NCBI RefSeq assembly: GCF_018294505.1
Contig: NC_057807.1
Coordinates: forward strand, 269,114,075 to 269,178,074
DNA length: 64,000 nt
Direction: 5' to 3'
From: Triticum aestivum
Lineage: Eukaryota > Streptophyta > Magnoliopsida > Poales > Poaceae
In this document: positions 11,030-21,841 of the stretch, piece by piece
Numbering within the stretch: the stretch's first letter is position 1
How the letters are laid out: every line of letters starts with the position of its first letter
The notes under the pieces: model-generated
The model's database searches: none
What the model saw: only the letters and a program-made list of their open reading frames with translations
Told to the model about the DNA's origin: nothing
Position numbers and translations under genes: made by a program

Positions 11030-11557
11030 GTACATATGCCCTTGGCAAGGATCCACGCATCGACCCTTTTTGCGTATGGGGCAATGAAATATTCATGAAC
11101 AAGCATCAAGTGAGGAAACTAATAATGATTATTAGCAAGAAGATACGAATGGTGGCAAGCAAATTATTTGTTTATGCTCTATCCAACACAACAGTGAGCT
11201 GTAGGATGGTAACTACAAACTCTGCAGTCTTCTCTTTTTTACTTCCCATAATGAGTTGTTAGACAACAATGTCTGAATCTTTTTCGTTCGCAGTGGTTCC
11301 TGAAGCAGTTCACTCAAGATTACCTCACAAAGTACATGATTGGTGGACACGCAATGAAGGTTAAAGTATTTCATCCAAACTACAATGAGCATCGAGAAGT
11401 CGTAATGAAGATAGTGAAGGATGGATGGGAAGCCATCACAAGGGGTTGGCCTAGAGTCGTGCACGCATTACGCATGGAGGATGGCAGAATATGGGCATTC
11501 CTCTTCAGCTTCTCCAACAACCAGAATGTCTTTCACCTCTCTCTTTACACTCTTTAG
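11030..11557 (+). CDS. B3-like DNA-binding domain gene, 3' exons (CACTA-1)
   Basis: Two exons are visible. Exon A (11030-11208) follows the acceptor TTGTAG and encodes DPRIDPFCVWGNEIFMNKHQ and a basic Lys/Ile-rich segment. It ends in CRM at a GT donor; the intron is 11209-11293, ending TTCGCAG. Exon B (11294-11557) encodes WFLKQFTQDYLTKYM ... VKVFHPNY ... ITRGWPRVVHALRMEDGRIW and ends at a stop. The pattern (LxxxFxxxY, then beta strands, then GWxxVVxAxxxxxGxIxxFxF) fits the plant B3 fold, which binds DNA in the nucleus. The same two-exon structure with the same intron phase recurs at 63376-63904, which supports the gene model. The first exons are not identified. Being TE-borne, it may be a captured host gene or a transposition accessory; which one is unknown. 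Confidence 0.6.
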
Positions 11558-11769
11558 TACAACTGTGGTTCATCATTCTTTACTTGGTGCTTCCGTAGTT
11601 CTTCAATATATGTACCTGTGCATCAAATTATGCATTCGTGGTTGAACCTATATTTGTAATAAACATGGTTGTATATGAAATAAGTGATTGCCTACTATCA
11701 AATTCAAAACATATGATTTTTAAATTAGGGATTAATAAGGGACTAATTAGGGATTAATCAGAATTGCAC

Positions 11770-12426
11770 TGCACACGGTTGGCAAAAGAGAAACGTCTGT
11801 GATAGATGTGGAGAATAGACACATTTCTAGGATCCGCTACGTGTGCGATCAATCTCCATTGCACACACGATCAGCCAAGAAAAAACGTGTGCGATTAATC
11901 TCCACTGTACACACGATCAGCCAAGAAAAAACGTGTGCGGTTAACAACAGCATCGCACACAGTTCTTTCTTATTAAATGTTTGCGATAGTCACCTTATCA
12001 CACACGCTTCAAAATTATAGATTGTTTGTGATGTTGTGCGCATCGCAAACGTTTGGTACTTCTTGGGTTAACTGTGTGGGATGTACATACTAATGGAAAT
12101 GTATTCCTTGGATTGTGTGGAATGTACATACGAATGGAAACGTTTAGCGGGGACTGACTGTGTGGGATGTACTTACGACCGGAAACGATTTCGCCTGTAT
12201 AATTGTATTTTTTTAGCAGTACTGTATGTATAACCGTGTTTGAGCGCTCGCCGGTCGCACACGACCTCATTTTGCCGAGCGTCTGTGCCAGGAGGGCATA
12301 TCCCCGACGGTTTGTGGGTCGTGTGGGAAGGATCCCCCTACCTCCCACACTCACTTGGCGATGGTTCCAAATGCCGTCGCGGAAAGGGGTTAACAACCGT
12401 TTGTATAGCACCGACGCGTACCAGTG
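11770..12426. repeat. right subterminal and terminal repeats of CACTA-1
   Basis: Positions 11770-12060 carry repeats of CGTGTGCGATYAATCTCCAYTG and CACACGATCAGCCAAGAAAA; 12060-12190 carries repeats of TGTGTGGGATGTACATAC plus GGAAACGTTT. The last ~220 bp, read from 12426 on the minus strand, match the 62723 terminus: CACTGGTRC, then TGCTATACAAACGGTT, AACCCCTT, TTTGGAACCATCGCCAAGTG and CCTTCCCACACGACCCA. Confidence 0.75.
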
Positions 12427-12655
12427 CAAATTCATCAAACATAGCATCCCCAAGCTTGTGGCTTTGCATATCATTAGCATCATGGATATTAAAGGAATTC
12501 ATACTAACAACATTGCAATCATACTCATCATACAAAGATTTAGTGCCAAACATTTTATGAACTTCTTCTTCTAACACTTGAGGACAATTTTCCTTTCCAT
12601 CATTTTCACGAAGGACATTAAAAAGATGAGGCAAATGAGGCAACCTCAATTCCAT
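12427..12655 (-). pseudogene. Gypsy leader ORF, truncated
   Basis: The frame starts at 12655 (MELRLPHLPHLFNVLREN) and runs for about 75 codons up to the CACTA-1 junction at 12426; beyond that it reads into CACTA sequence. It contains NDMQSHKLGDAMFDEF, which resembles NNMQNPKLGDASFAMS in the ORF of Gypsy-B (20754-21587). The two are therefore related modules. No catalytic motif is visible and the function is unknown. Confidence 0.55.
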
Positions 12656-12752
12656 TTTTTTGTAGTTTTTGTTTTATAGACTAAACTAGTGATAAAAAAC
12701 AAATTAAAAGATTCAATTGCAAGATCTACAGATATACCTTCAAGCACTCACC

Positions 12753-12770
12753 TCCCTGGCAACGGTGCCA
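12753..12770 (-). other. primer-binding site, tRNA-Asp type
   Basis: Read on the minus strand: TGGCACCGTTGCCAGGGA, 10 nt inside the LTR. It complements the 3' end of plant tRNA-Asp with two apparent mismatches. Confidence 0.7.
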
Positions 12771-12780
12771 GAAAAGAGCT

Positions 12781-14467
12781 TGATGTCTACTACGCAACCT
12801 TCTTCTTGTAGACTCGTGTTGGGCCTCCAAGCGCAGAGTTTTGTAGGACAGTAGCAAATTTCCCTCAAGTGGATGACCTAAGGTTTATCAATCTGTGGGA
12901 GGCGTAGGATGAACATGGTCTCTCTGAAACAACCCTGCAACCAAATAACAAAGAGTCTCTTGTGTCCCCAACACACCCAATACAATGGTAAATTGTATAG
13001 GTGCACTAGTTCGGCGAAGAGATGGTGATACAAGTGCAATATGGATGGTAGATATAGGTTTTTATAATCTGGAAATATAAAAACAACAAGGTAGTAAGTA
13101 ACAAAAGTGAGCAAAAATAGTATTGCAATGCTTCGAAACAAGGCCTAGGGTTCATACTTTCACTAGTGCAAGTTCTCTCGACAATGATAACATAATTAGA
13201 TCATATGACAATCCCTCAACGTGCAACAAAGAGTCACTCCAAAGTCACTAATAGCGGAGAACAAACGGAGAGATTATTGTAGGGTATGAAACCATCTCAA
13301 AGTTTTTCTTTCTGATCGATCTATTGGGCTATTCCTATAAGTGTCACAAATATCCCTAGAGTTCATACTAAAATAACACCTTAAGACACACATCAACCAA
13401 AACCCTAATGGTTCATACTAAAATAACACCTTAAGACACACATCAACCAAAACCCTAATGTCACCTAGATACTCCAATGTCACCACAAGTATCCGCGGGT
13501 TTGATTATACGATATGCATCACACAATCTTAGATTCATCTATTCAAACCAACACAAAGAACATCAAAAAGTGTCCCAAAGTTTCTACCGGAGAGTCAAGA
13601 AGAAAACGTGTGCCAACCCCTATGCATAAGTTCACAAGGTCACAGAACCCGCAAGTTGATTACCAAAACATACATCAAGTAGATCACGTGAATATCCCAT
13701 TGTCACCATAGATAAGCACATGCAAGGCATACATCAAGTGTTCTCAAATCCTTAAAGACTCAATCCAATAAGATAACTTCAAAGGAAAAACTCAATCCAT
13801 TACAAGAAGGTAGAGGGGGAGAAACATCATAAGATCCAACTATAATAGCAAAGCTCGTGGTACATCAAGATCGTGCCAAATCAAGAACACGAGAGAGAGA
13901 GAGATCAAACACATACCTACTAGTACATATCCTCAGCCTCGAGGGTGAACTACTCCCTTCTCATCATGGAGAGCACCGGGATGATGAAGATGGCCACCGG
14001 TGATGGATTCCCCCTCCGGCAGGGTGCCGGAGCAGGGTCCCTCGATGGCTACAGAGGCTTGCAGCGGCGGAACTCCCCATCTAGGTTCTGTTCTGGAAGT
14101 TTGGGGATATATAAGAGGTGTTGGCATCGAGTTAGGGGGTCCCCGAGTCAACCACAAGATAGGGGGGCGTGCCCTCCTGTCTTGTGGTTGGATCGGGACT
14201 CTTCTAGACCAACTCCGATGCTCTTTGGGCTTCTTCTGGTCCAAAAATAATCACCGTAAATTTTCAGCTCGTTTGGACTCCGTTTGATATTCCTTTTCTA
14301 CGAAACTCAAAAACAAGGAAAAAACAGAAAGTGGCACTGGGCTCTAGGTTAATAGGTTAGTCCCAAAAATCATATAAAATAACATTCAAATGCATATAAA
14401 ACATCCAAGATGGATAATATAATAGCATGGAACAATCAAAAATTATAAATACGTTGGAGACATATCA
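12781..14467 (-). repeat. 5' LTR of the broken Gypsy element, 1,687 bp
   Basis: Bounded by TGATGTCTACTACGC (12781) and GGAGACATATCA (14467). It includes a short GAGA run (13892-13904) and C/G-rich transcribed-region blocks near 14000-14200. Confidence 0.85.
13361..13460. repeat. 50-bp perfect tandem duplication in the LTR
   Basis: GTTCATACTAAAATAACACC...AACCCTAATG occurs at 13361-13410 and again, identically, at 13411-13460. The lack of any difference suggests a recent slippage or unequal exchange. Confidence 0.95.
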
Positions 14468-15240
14468 CCTACCTGACACGTCCCTGGACGGGTGTCATTT
14501 GGAGGTGGTTTCCTTCAGAAATGGCCGCCACATACCAAATAACAGCCACTTAATCACTCGGGGGCTTGACACCACACCGATATGTGACTTGCGTTGCTCT
14601 GAGGTGGAGCGGTGGAGCCCTGGCGGGGTAAGCCGCCCTCGGCATCCTCGGCAAGCCTGCCAGGGGAGTCTTGAGACTTGTCTTCGGGGTGATGTCGACC
14701 CCGCCAGGCTCGCCTGCCCGACAAGGGAGGTTTTTCCTTAGTGATATCTTTATCCTTTGGTTGGTCTTGGTCTTCTTGATCCGCCCTTTAATTTCTCAAA
14801 GAGCTTATCTCTTCTACTTGGCCTTGTCTTGGATGCTGCAACCTTGCTCTTAAGCCTGTGTATAGTCTGGGCAACACACCTGGGGTTTGTTGTACCGACA
14901 GACTTAGAAGAGAGAGGGAGGTTAATGTGCTCCTGTGTTAGTGTCCGGGGGAGGGAACGACTTGTGGGGGTGGGTGGGTGGGTGGGTGGCTTCAGATAAA
15001 GAGTGAGGTGTCTATATTTGAAAGACTTTAGCGTAATTGAGATATATATGGTCAATAGTGTGTGCACTCATGGTTGATCAATTTTTTTCACTGTTTGGAC
15101 CATGAGATAAAGATACTTTTAAACATGCGTCATATACTTTGAAGTACCAGAATTACAAACCTAAGATTGGAATTTTGGAATTGGACTCCATCATTAGCTT
15201 TTGTAATTCATTTAAATGGAGGTACATTTTTTAAGACGGG
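14468..15240. other. unassigned DNA left of Gypsy-A
   Basis: 14468-14735 is GC-rich with repeated GGCAAGCCTGCCAGG-like words and resembles an LTR scrap. A (GGGT)n simple repeat lies at 14970-14991. The rest is unremarkable and AT-rich. The last five bases, 15236-15240 (ACGGG), are the left target duplication of Gypsy-A; this sequence is contiguous with 31185 once Gypsy-A is removed. Confidence 0.5.
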
Positions 15241-15722
15241 TGTCGGTGCCAAAACCGGCGGATCTCGGGTAGGGGGTCCCGATCTGTGCGTCAAGGATGA
15301 TGGTAACAGGAAGCAAGGGACACAGATGTTTACCCAGGTTCGGGCCCTCTCGATGGAGGTAAAACCCTACTTCCTGCTTGATTAATATTGAAGATATGGG
15401 TAGTACAAGAGTAGATCTACCACGAGATCGTAGAGGCTAAGCCCCAGAAGCTAGCCTATGATGGTATGATTGTAATTGTGAACGTCCTTCTAAGGACCAA
15501 CCTCTCCGGTTTATATAGACACCGGTGAGGGCTAGGGTTTACATGGAGTCGGTTACAAGGAAGGAAACACAATATCCGGACCGCCAAGCTTGTCTTCCAC
15601 GCAAAGGAGAGTCCCATCCAGACACGGGCCGAAGTCTTGAGTCTTGTATCTTCACGCTTCAATAGTCCAGACAATGTATACAGTCCGGCTGTCCGGATAC
15701 CCCCTAATCCAGGACTCCCTCA
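15241..15722 (-). repeat. Gypsy-A 3' LTR
   Basis: Starts TGAGGGAGTCCTGG and ends GCACCGACA on the minus strand. A TATA-like GTCTATATAAACC lies near 15511-15523. Just inside is a GGGGCTAC-type purine stretch serving as the second-strand priming region. Confidence 0.95.
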
Positions 15723-16139
15723 GTAGCCCCTGAACTAGGCTTCAATGACGATGAGTCCGGCGCACAGTCTTGTCTTCAGCATTGCAAGGCGGGTTCCTTC
15801 TCCGAATATTCCAAAGTGGTTATCGAACATGTAGACCGTGTCCAGATCTGCAAGATGATCTTAACATAGCATAAATCTGATCCACTGGCAATCTTCGTAC
15901 GTCATGCCCTTGCATCGTGGCCTGGTCCAACGCGAACTGGCATTTCTTACCCCACCTCGACTCGTGTTACGAGGCGGTTTTATTGGCACGTCCCATCGAG
16001 GCAGAGATCGTGTTCCTCTTATTACGGGATTTTCCATTAATATGGGCGTGCGTGACCCCACGACGGCTGTAGGTATAACTCCGTGTGTTTTTAGATAAGC
16101 CTCAAACGGTCACACGAAGGAGTCTTGATATTCACCCTC

Positions 16140-16149
16140 TTTATAAAGG
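16140..16149 (+). promoter_or_regulatory. TATA box of the antisense gene
   Basis: TTTATAAAGG lies about 100 nt upstream of the ATG at 16248, followed by a pyrimidine-rich 5'UTR (CTTTTCCACCTTCC ... CAACCCCCCAG). This is ordinary plant promoter spacing and lies outside the LTR, so the antisense gene appears to have its own promoter. Confidence 0.65.
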
Positions 16150-16282
16150 GGTCAAGGCCTATGCCTCTTTTCCACCTTCCTCGCGCCTTCTTGCACCTTG
16201 AGTTCTAACACCCGAAACCTAAGCTCCAACCCCCCAGATCCTCCAATATGTCCGGATCTGACCCTCAAGGCCGGTGGGTGGC

Positions 16283-17851
16283 TGCTACGTCTTGAGCTTG
16301 CGTCGGTTTTCCTCGAAGAGGAGAGGGTGATGCAGCAAGGTGTAGCGTAAGTATTTCCCTCAGTTTTGAGAACCAAGATATCAATCCAGTAGGAGGCTCC
16401 TCAAAAGTCCCACGCACCTACACAAACAAACTGAGAACTCGCGACCAACGCAATAAAGGGGTTGTCAATCCCTTCACGGCCACTTGCGAAAGTGAGATCT
16501 AATAAAGATAGTATGATAAGATAAATATATTTTTGGTATTTTATAATATAGATGCAAAAAGTAAAGCTGCAAATAAAAGTAGATTGAAAGCAAAAATGAT
16601 AAGAGATAGACCCGGGGGCCATAGGTTTCACTAGAGGCTTCTCTCGAGATAGCATAAGTATTACGGTGGGTGAACAAATTACTGTCGAGCAATTGATAGA
16701 AAAGCGCATAGTTATGAGATTATCTAGGCATGATCATGTATATAGGCATCAATTCCATAACAACTAAACCGACTCCTGCCTGCATCTACTACTATTACTC
16801 CACACATCGGCCGACTCCTGCCTGCATCTAGAGTATTATGTTCATAAGAATAGAGTAACACATTAAGCAAGATGACATGATGTGGACGGATAAACACATG
16901 CAATATGATATAAACCCCATCTTGTTATCCTCAATGGCAACAATACAATACGTGCCTTGCAACCCTTTTTGTCACTGGGTAAGGACACCGCAAGATTGAA
17001 CCCAAAGCTAAGCACTTCTCCCATGGCAAGAAAGACCAATCTAGTAGGCCAAACCAAACTGATAATTCGAAGAGACTTGCAAAGATAACTCAATCATACG
17101 TAAAAGAATTCAGAGAAGATTCAAATATTATTCATAGATAAACTTGATCATAAACCCACAATTCATCGGATCTCGACAAACACACTGCAAAAAGAGTTTA
17201 CATCGAATAGATCTCCACAAGAGAGGGGGAGAACATTGTATTGAGATCCAAAAAGAGAGAAGAATCCATCTAGCTAATAACTATGGACCCGTAGGTCTGT
17301 GGTAAACTACTCACAACTCATTGGAAGGGCAAGGATGTTGATGTAGAAGCCCTCCATGGTTGATTCCCCCTCCGGCAGAGTGCCGGCGAAGGCTCCAAGA
17401 TGAGATCTCACGGATACAGAAGGTTACGGCGGTGGAAATTGTGTTTCGTGGTGCTCCTGGATGTTTTCGGGGTACGTAGGTATATATAGGAGGAAGAAGT
17501 ACGTCGGTGGCCGCCCGAGGGGCCCACGAGACAGGGGGGCGCGCCCTACTGGGGGGGGGCTATCTCATGGGGCCCTCGGAAGCTTCTTGACTTGCACTCC
17601 AAGCTCTCAGGATCATGTTCGTTCCAAAAATCACGCTCCCGAAGGTTTCATTCCGTTTGGACTCCGTTTGATATTCCTTTTCTTTGAAATACTGAAATAG
17701 GCAAAAAAACAGCAATATGGGCTGGGCCTCCGGTTAGTAGGTTAGTCCCAAAAATTATATAAATGTGTAAAATAAAGCCCATAAACATCCAAAAGGGGTA
17801 ATATAATAGCATGGAACAATCAAAAATTATAGATACGTTGGAGACGTATCA
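16283..17851 (-). repeat. Gypsy-B 3' LTR
   Basis: Plus-strand edges are TGCTACGTCTTGAGC and GGAGACGTATCA. Near-identical to 21842-23408 with scattered substitutions. Confidence 0.95.
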
Positions 17852-20753
17852 AGCATCCCCAAGCTTAATTGCTGCTCGTCCTCAAGTAGGTAAATGATAA
17901 AAAGAGAATTTTTGATGTGGAATGCTACCTAGCATAATTCATAATGTAATTTTCTTTATTGTGGCATGAATGTTCAGATCCAAATGATTACAAAATAAAA
18001 GTTCATATTGATAAAAGAAACAGTAATACTTCAAGCATACTAATCAAAGTAATCATGTCTTCTCAAATTAGCATGGCAAAAGAAAGTTCATCCCTACAAA
18101 ATCATATAGTTAGGCTATGCTTCATTTTCGTCACACAATGATGTTCCCAACTTCTATACCCCCGATGACAAGCCAAGCAATTGTTTCATACTTAAATAAT
18201 CTCAAACTTTTTCAACCTTCACGCAATACATGAGCGTGAGCCATGGATATAGCACTATGGGTGGAATAGAATATGATGATGGGGATTGTGTGGAGAAGAC
18301 AAAAAAAAGAAAGTCTCACATTGACGAGGATAATCAACAGGCTATGGAGATGCCCATCAATTGATGTCAACATGAGGAGTAGGGATTGCCATGCAACGGA
18401 TGCAGTAGAGCTACAAATGAATGCTCAACAAAAGAAAACTAGTGGGTGTGCATCCAACTTGCTTGCTCACGAAGACCTAGGGCATTTGAGGAAGCCCATC
18501 GTAGGAATATACAAGCCAAGTTCTAAAATGAAAAATTCCCACTAATATGAAAAAGACAACTTATGAGACTCACTATATGAAAAACATGGTGCTACTTTGA
18601 AGCACAATATATGAGACTCACTACATGAAGAACAAGGTGCTACTTTGAAGCACAAGTGTGGAAAAAGAGATAGTAACATTGCCCTTTTTATTAATTTCCC
18701 CTTTTTTTTCTTTTTTTTTCTTTTTCTTTTTTTGGGCCTTCCTTTTTTCTCTTTTTGGCCTTTCTTCTTTTTTTATTTCCTTTTTTTCTTTGGGCAATGC
18801 TCTAATAAAGATGATCATCAGACTTCTATTGATTACAACATAAGAATTACAACTCGAAACTAGAACAAGATATGACTCTATATGAATGCCTCCGGAGGTG
18901 TACTGGGATGGTGCAATGAATCAAGAGTGACATGTATGAAAAATAATGCATGGTGGCTTTGCCACAAATACGATGTCAACTACATGATCATGCAATGGCA
19001 ATATGACAAAAGTAAAGTATGTCATGATGATGATGAACGGAACGGTGGAAAGTTGCATGGCAATATATCTCGGGATGGCTATGGAAATGCCATAATATGT
19101 AGGTATGGTGGATGTTTTGAGGAAGATATAAGGAGGTTTATGTCTGATAGAGCGTATCATATCACGGGATTTGGATGCACCGGCGAAGTTTGCACCAACT
19201 CTCAAGGTGAGAAAGGGCAATGCACGGTACCAAAGAGGCTAGCAAAGGTGGAAAGGTAAAAGTGCGTATAATCCATGGACTCAACATTAGTCAAAAGAAC
19301 TCATATACTTATTGCAAAAATTTAGAAGTCATCAAAAACCAAGTACTACGCGCATGCTCCTAGGGGGATAGATTGGTAGGAAAAGACCATCGCTCGTCCC
19401 CGACCGCCACTCATAAGGGTGCACAAGCCAAGTACACTTCATGTTTCAAATTTGTTACACAACTTTAACCATACGTGCATGCTATGGGACTTGCTAACTT
19501 CAACACAAGCATTCTTTAAATTCATAATCACCCAACTAGCATGACTTTAATATCACTACCTCCATATATCAAAACAATTATCAAGTATCAAATTGATCAT
19601 AGCATCCAATTCACTTCCTATGATAGTTTTTATTGTATCCAACTTGAATGCCTACCATTCTAGGACCAACTTTAAGATCATAGCAAATACCATGCTGTTC
19701 TAAAAGACTCTCAAAATAATATAAGTGAAGCATGAGAGACTAGCAATTTCTTCAAAATTAAGACACCACCGTGCTCTAAAAGATATAAGTGAACCACTAG
19801 AGCAAAAACTATCAAGCTCAAAAGATATAAGTGAAGCACATAAAGTATTCTAGCAAATTCTAATCAAATAGGCTTCTCCCAAAAGGTGTGTACAGAAAGG
19901 ATTATTGTGGTAAACTAAAAAGGAAAGACTAATATAATACATGACGCTCCAAGCAAAACACATATCATGTGGCGAATAAAAATAAAGCTCCAAGTAAAGT
20001 TACCAATGAACGAAGACGAAAGAGGGGATGCTTCCCGGGGCATACCCAAGCTTAGGATTTTGGATATCCTGGAATATATTGTGGTGCCATGGTCATCCCC
20101 AAGCTTAGGCTCTTGCCACCCTTTATTCCATAGTCCATAAAAGCTTTACCCAAAACTTGAAAACTTCACAACACAAAACTCAACAGGAAATCTTATAAGC
20201 TCCGTTAGTGAAAGAAAACAAAACCAACACATAAGGTACTGCAATGAACTCATTCTTTATTTAATTTGGTGTTAAACATACTGTATTCCAACTTCTTTAT
20301 GGTTCATATACTGAATTACTATCCATAGATGCATTGAAATAAGCAAACAACACACGAAAGACAGAATCTGTCAAAAACAGAATAGTCTGTAGCAATCTGT
20401 AAATAACACAAACTTATGGAACTATAAAAATCCTACCAAAATAGGAAGTCCTGGAAAATTTGTTTATTGAACATCAGCAAAAAGAAACAACACAAAATCA
20501 CCTACCTGTGATTTAACAAAATTATATTCGTGCGCGCAAAGTTTCTGTTTTTCAGCAGAATCAAATCAACTATCATCGTAGGTTATCCTATAGGTTCTAC
20601 TTGGCACAAACACTAATTAAAAGATAAAAACACATCTAAACAGAAGGTAGATGCAAGATTTATTAAATAACAGAAAGGAAAAATATTGGGTTGTCTCCCA
20701 GCAAGAGCTTTCTTTAAAGTCTTTTTAGCTAGGCATTGAGATTTCAATGATGC
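17852..20753. other. Gypsy-B long non-coding 3' region
   Basis: This ~2.9-kb stretch has no coherent coding frame but is collinear with 33337-36190 in Gypsy-C, so it is a conserved non-coding part of the family. It contains a 61-bp imperfect repeat (about 18540-18660), an almost pure pyrimidine tract on the plus strand at 18697-18799 (purine on the element's sense strand), and repeats of AAGATATAAGTGAAGCAC at 19730-19850. The 'TTGGGTTGTCTCCCAGCAAGAGC' block at ~20690 marks the point just after the coding module. Confidence 0.75.
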
Positions 20754-21587
20754 TCACATGAAAGACAAGTATTGAAGCACAAAGAGAGCATCAAAAAACA
20801 TGTGACAAACACACTTAAGTCTAACATACTTCCTATGCATAGGCATCTTGTAATCAAACAAATTATCAAGGCAAGCAAAAACTAGCATATGCAAGGAAGA
20901 ACAAAGAGATGATAGCAATCTCAACATGAAGAGAGGTAATTTAGTAACATGAAAACTTCTACAACCATAATTTCCTTTCTCATAATAATTACATGTAGGA
21001 TCATAAGCAAATTCAACAAAATAGCTATCACATAGCATATTCTCAACACGATCCATATGCATGTAAAGTTGACACTCTTCCAAAATAGTGGGATTATCAT
21101 TAACTAAAGTCATGACCTCTCCAAACCCACTTTTATCAAAAATATCATAAGATTGAACATTCTCCAAATATTTTGGATCTAAAGTTGACACTCTTCCAAA
21201 CCCACTTTCAATATTATTGCAAACACTATTATCAATCTCATATTCATCATGGGGCTTAAATAAATTCTCAAGATCATAAGAAGAATCACCCCAATCATGA
21301 TTATTGCAACAAGTAGTAGACATAGCAAAACTAGCATCCCCAAGCTTAGGGTTTTGCATATTATTAGCACAATTGACATCAAGAGAATTTATAGTAAAAT
21401 CATTGCAATCATGCTTTTTATTCAAAGAGTTATCGTGAATCTCTTCATAAATTTCTTCATCATAATTTTCAGATTCACAAATTTCAAGCAAAGCTTTATA
21501 AAGACAGTCTAGTGCACAAAACTCACTAGCAAGTGGTTCACCATAATTGGATCTCTTAAAAAGATTAACAAGCGGATGAGGATCCAT
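20754..21587 (-). CDS. Gypsy-B unknown ORF, 277 aa
   Basis: An uninterrupted minus-strand frame from ATG at 21587 (MDPHPLVNLFKRSNYGEPLA) to a stop at 20754. The protein is acidic and Asn/Tyr/Cys rich, has a repeated phrase (ESGFGRVSTLDPKYLE and KSGFGEVMTLVNDNP), and near its C-terminus a hydrophobic stretch LPLFMLRLLSSLCSSLHMLV that could be a membrane segment. It shows no gag major-homology pattern, no zinc knuckle and no aspartic-protease motif. NNMQNPKLGDASF links it to the leader ORF at 12427-12655, so the module is shared between families. It is the only intact ORF in Gypsy-B, in the place where Gypsy-C has gag-protease. Function unknown. Confidence 0.6.
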   Translation of the reverse strand: MDPHPLVNLFKRSNYGEPLASEFCALDCLYKALLEICESENYDEEIYEEIHDNSLNKKHDCNDFTINSLDVNCANNMQNPKLGDASFAMSTTCCNNHDWGDSSYDLENLFKPHDEYEIDNSVCNNIESGFGRVSTLDPKYLENVQSYDIFDKSGFGEVMTLVNDNPTILEECQLYMHMDRVENMLCDSYFVEFAYDPTCNYYEKGNYGCRSFHVTKLPLFMLRLLSSLCSSLHMLVFACLDNLFDYKMPMHRKYVRLKCVCHMFFDALFVLQYLSFM

Positions 21588-21812
21588 AGATCTTAGGTTC
21601 TCTGTTTAGCAAAAAATAAGCATCTATTCCAACCAAACGAGCAAACGAAAGGGCAAGCGAAAAGAGAGGAGGAGATTGGGAAAGAGAGGGCGAATAAAAC
21701 GACAAGGGTGAAGTGGGGGAGAGGAAAACGAGAGGCAAATGGCAAATAATGTAAATGCGAGGGAGATGAGTTTGTGATGGGTACTTGGTATGTCTTGACT
21801 TGAGCGAAGGCC

Positions 21813-21830
21813 TGCCCGGCAACGCCGCCA
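21813..21830 (-). other. Gypsy-B primer-binding site, tRNA-Asp type
   Basis: Minus strand TGGCGGCGTTGCCGGGCA, 11 nt inside the 5' LTR; complements plant tRNA-Asp 3' end with two apparent mismatches. Confidence 0.75.
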
Positions 21831-21841
21831 GAAATCCTTCT

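Larger units (their letters stand above)
2230..12426. mobile_element. CACTA-type DNA transposon (CACTA-1)
   Basis: The left edge at 2230 reads CACTACTGCAAGATGCTGC. The right edge, read inward on the minus strand from 12426, reads CACTGGTACGCGTCGGTGC and continues into a ~200-bp block that closely matches the terminus at 62723 (CACTGGTGCAGAG). Both flanks carry dispersed short motifs of the GTGTGYGAT/TTTGCGAT kind, typical of CACTA subterminal repeats. The interior holds tandem arrays and captured-looking genes but no TNP2-like transposase that I can see, so the element is probably non-autonomous. The two termini match only loosely, and the 3-bp flanks (TGT left, CAA right) do not agree. The pairing of these ends is therefore likely but not proven; a composite of two elements is possible. 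Confidence 0.6.
12427..14467 (-). mobile_element. Gypsy element 5' part (LTR, primer site, leader), broken
   Basis: The minus strand carries a complete 1,687-bp LTR (12781-14467), a tRNA-Asp-type primer site just inside it and ~330 bp of leader with the start of an ORF. It then stops abruptly at the CACTA-1 terminus. No second LTR or remaining internal region is in the window, so a deletion accompanied or followed the junction. LTR ends are TG...CA (TGATATGTCTCCAAC start on the minus strand), the group in which Triticeae Sabrina/Fatima-like elements fall; the exact family is unverified. Confidence 0.8.

Noticed and set aside
18882..19259. 125-codon plus-strand frame with several Cys residues in Gypsy-B (counterpart at 34139-34516)
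   Set aside because: It lies in the shared non-coding 3' region. The two copies differ by indels that change the frame, so protein is not conserved.
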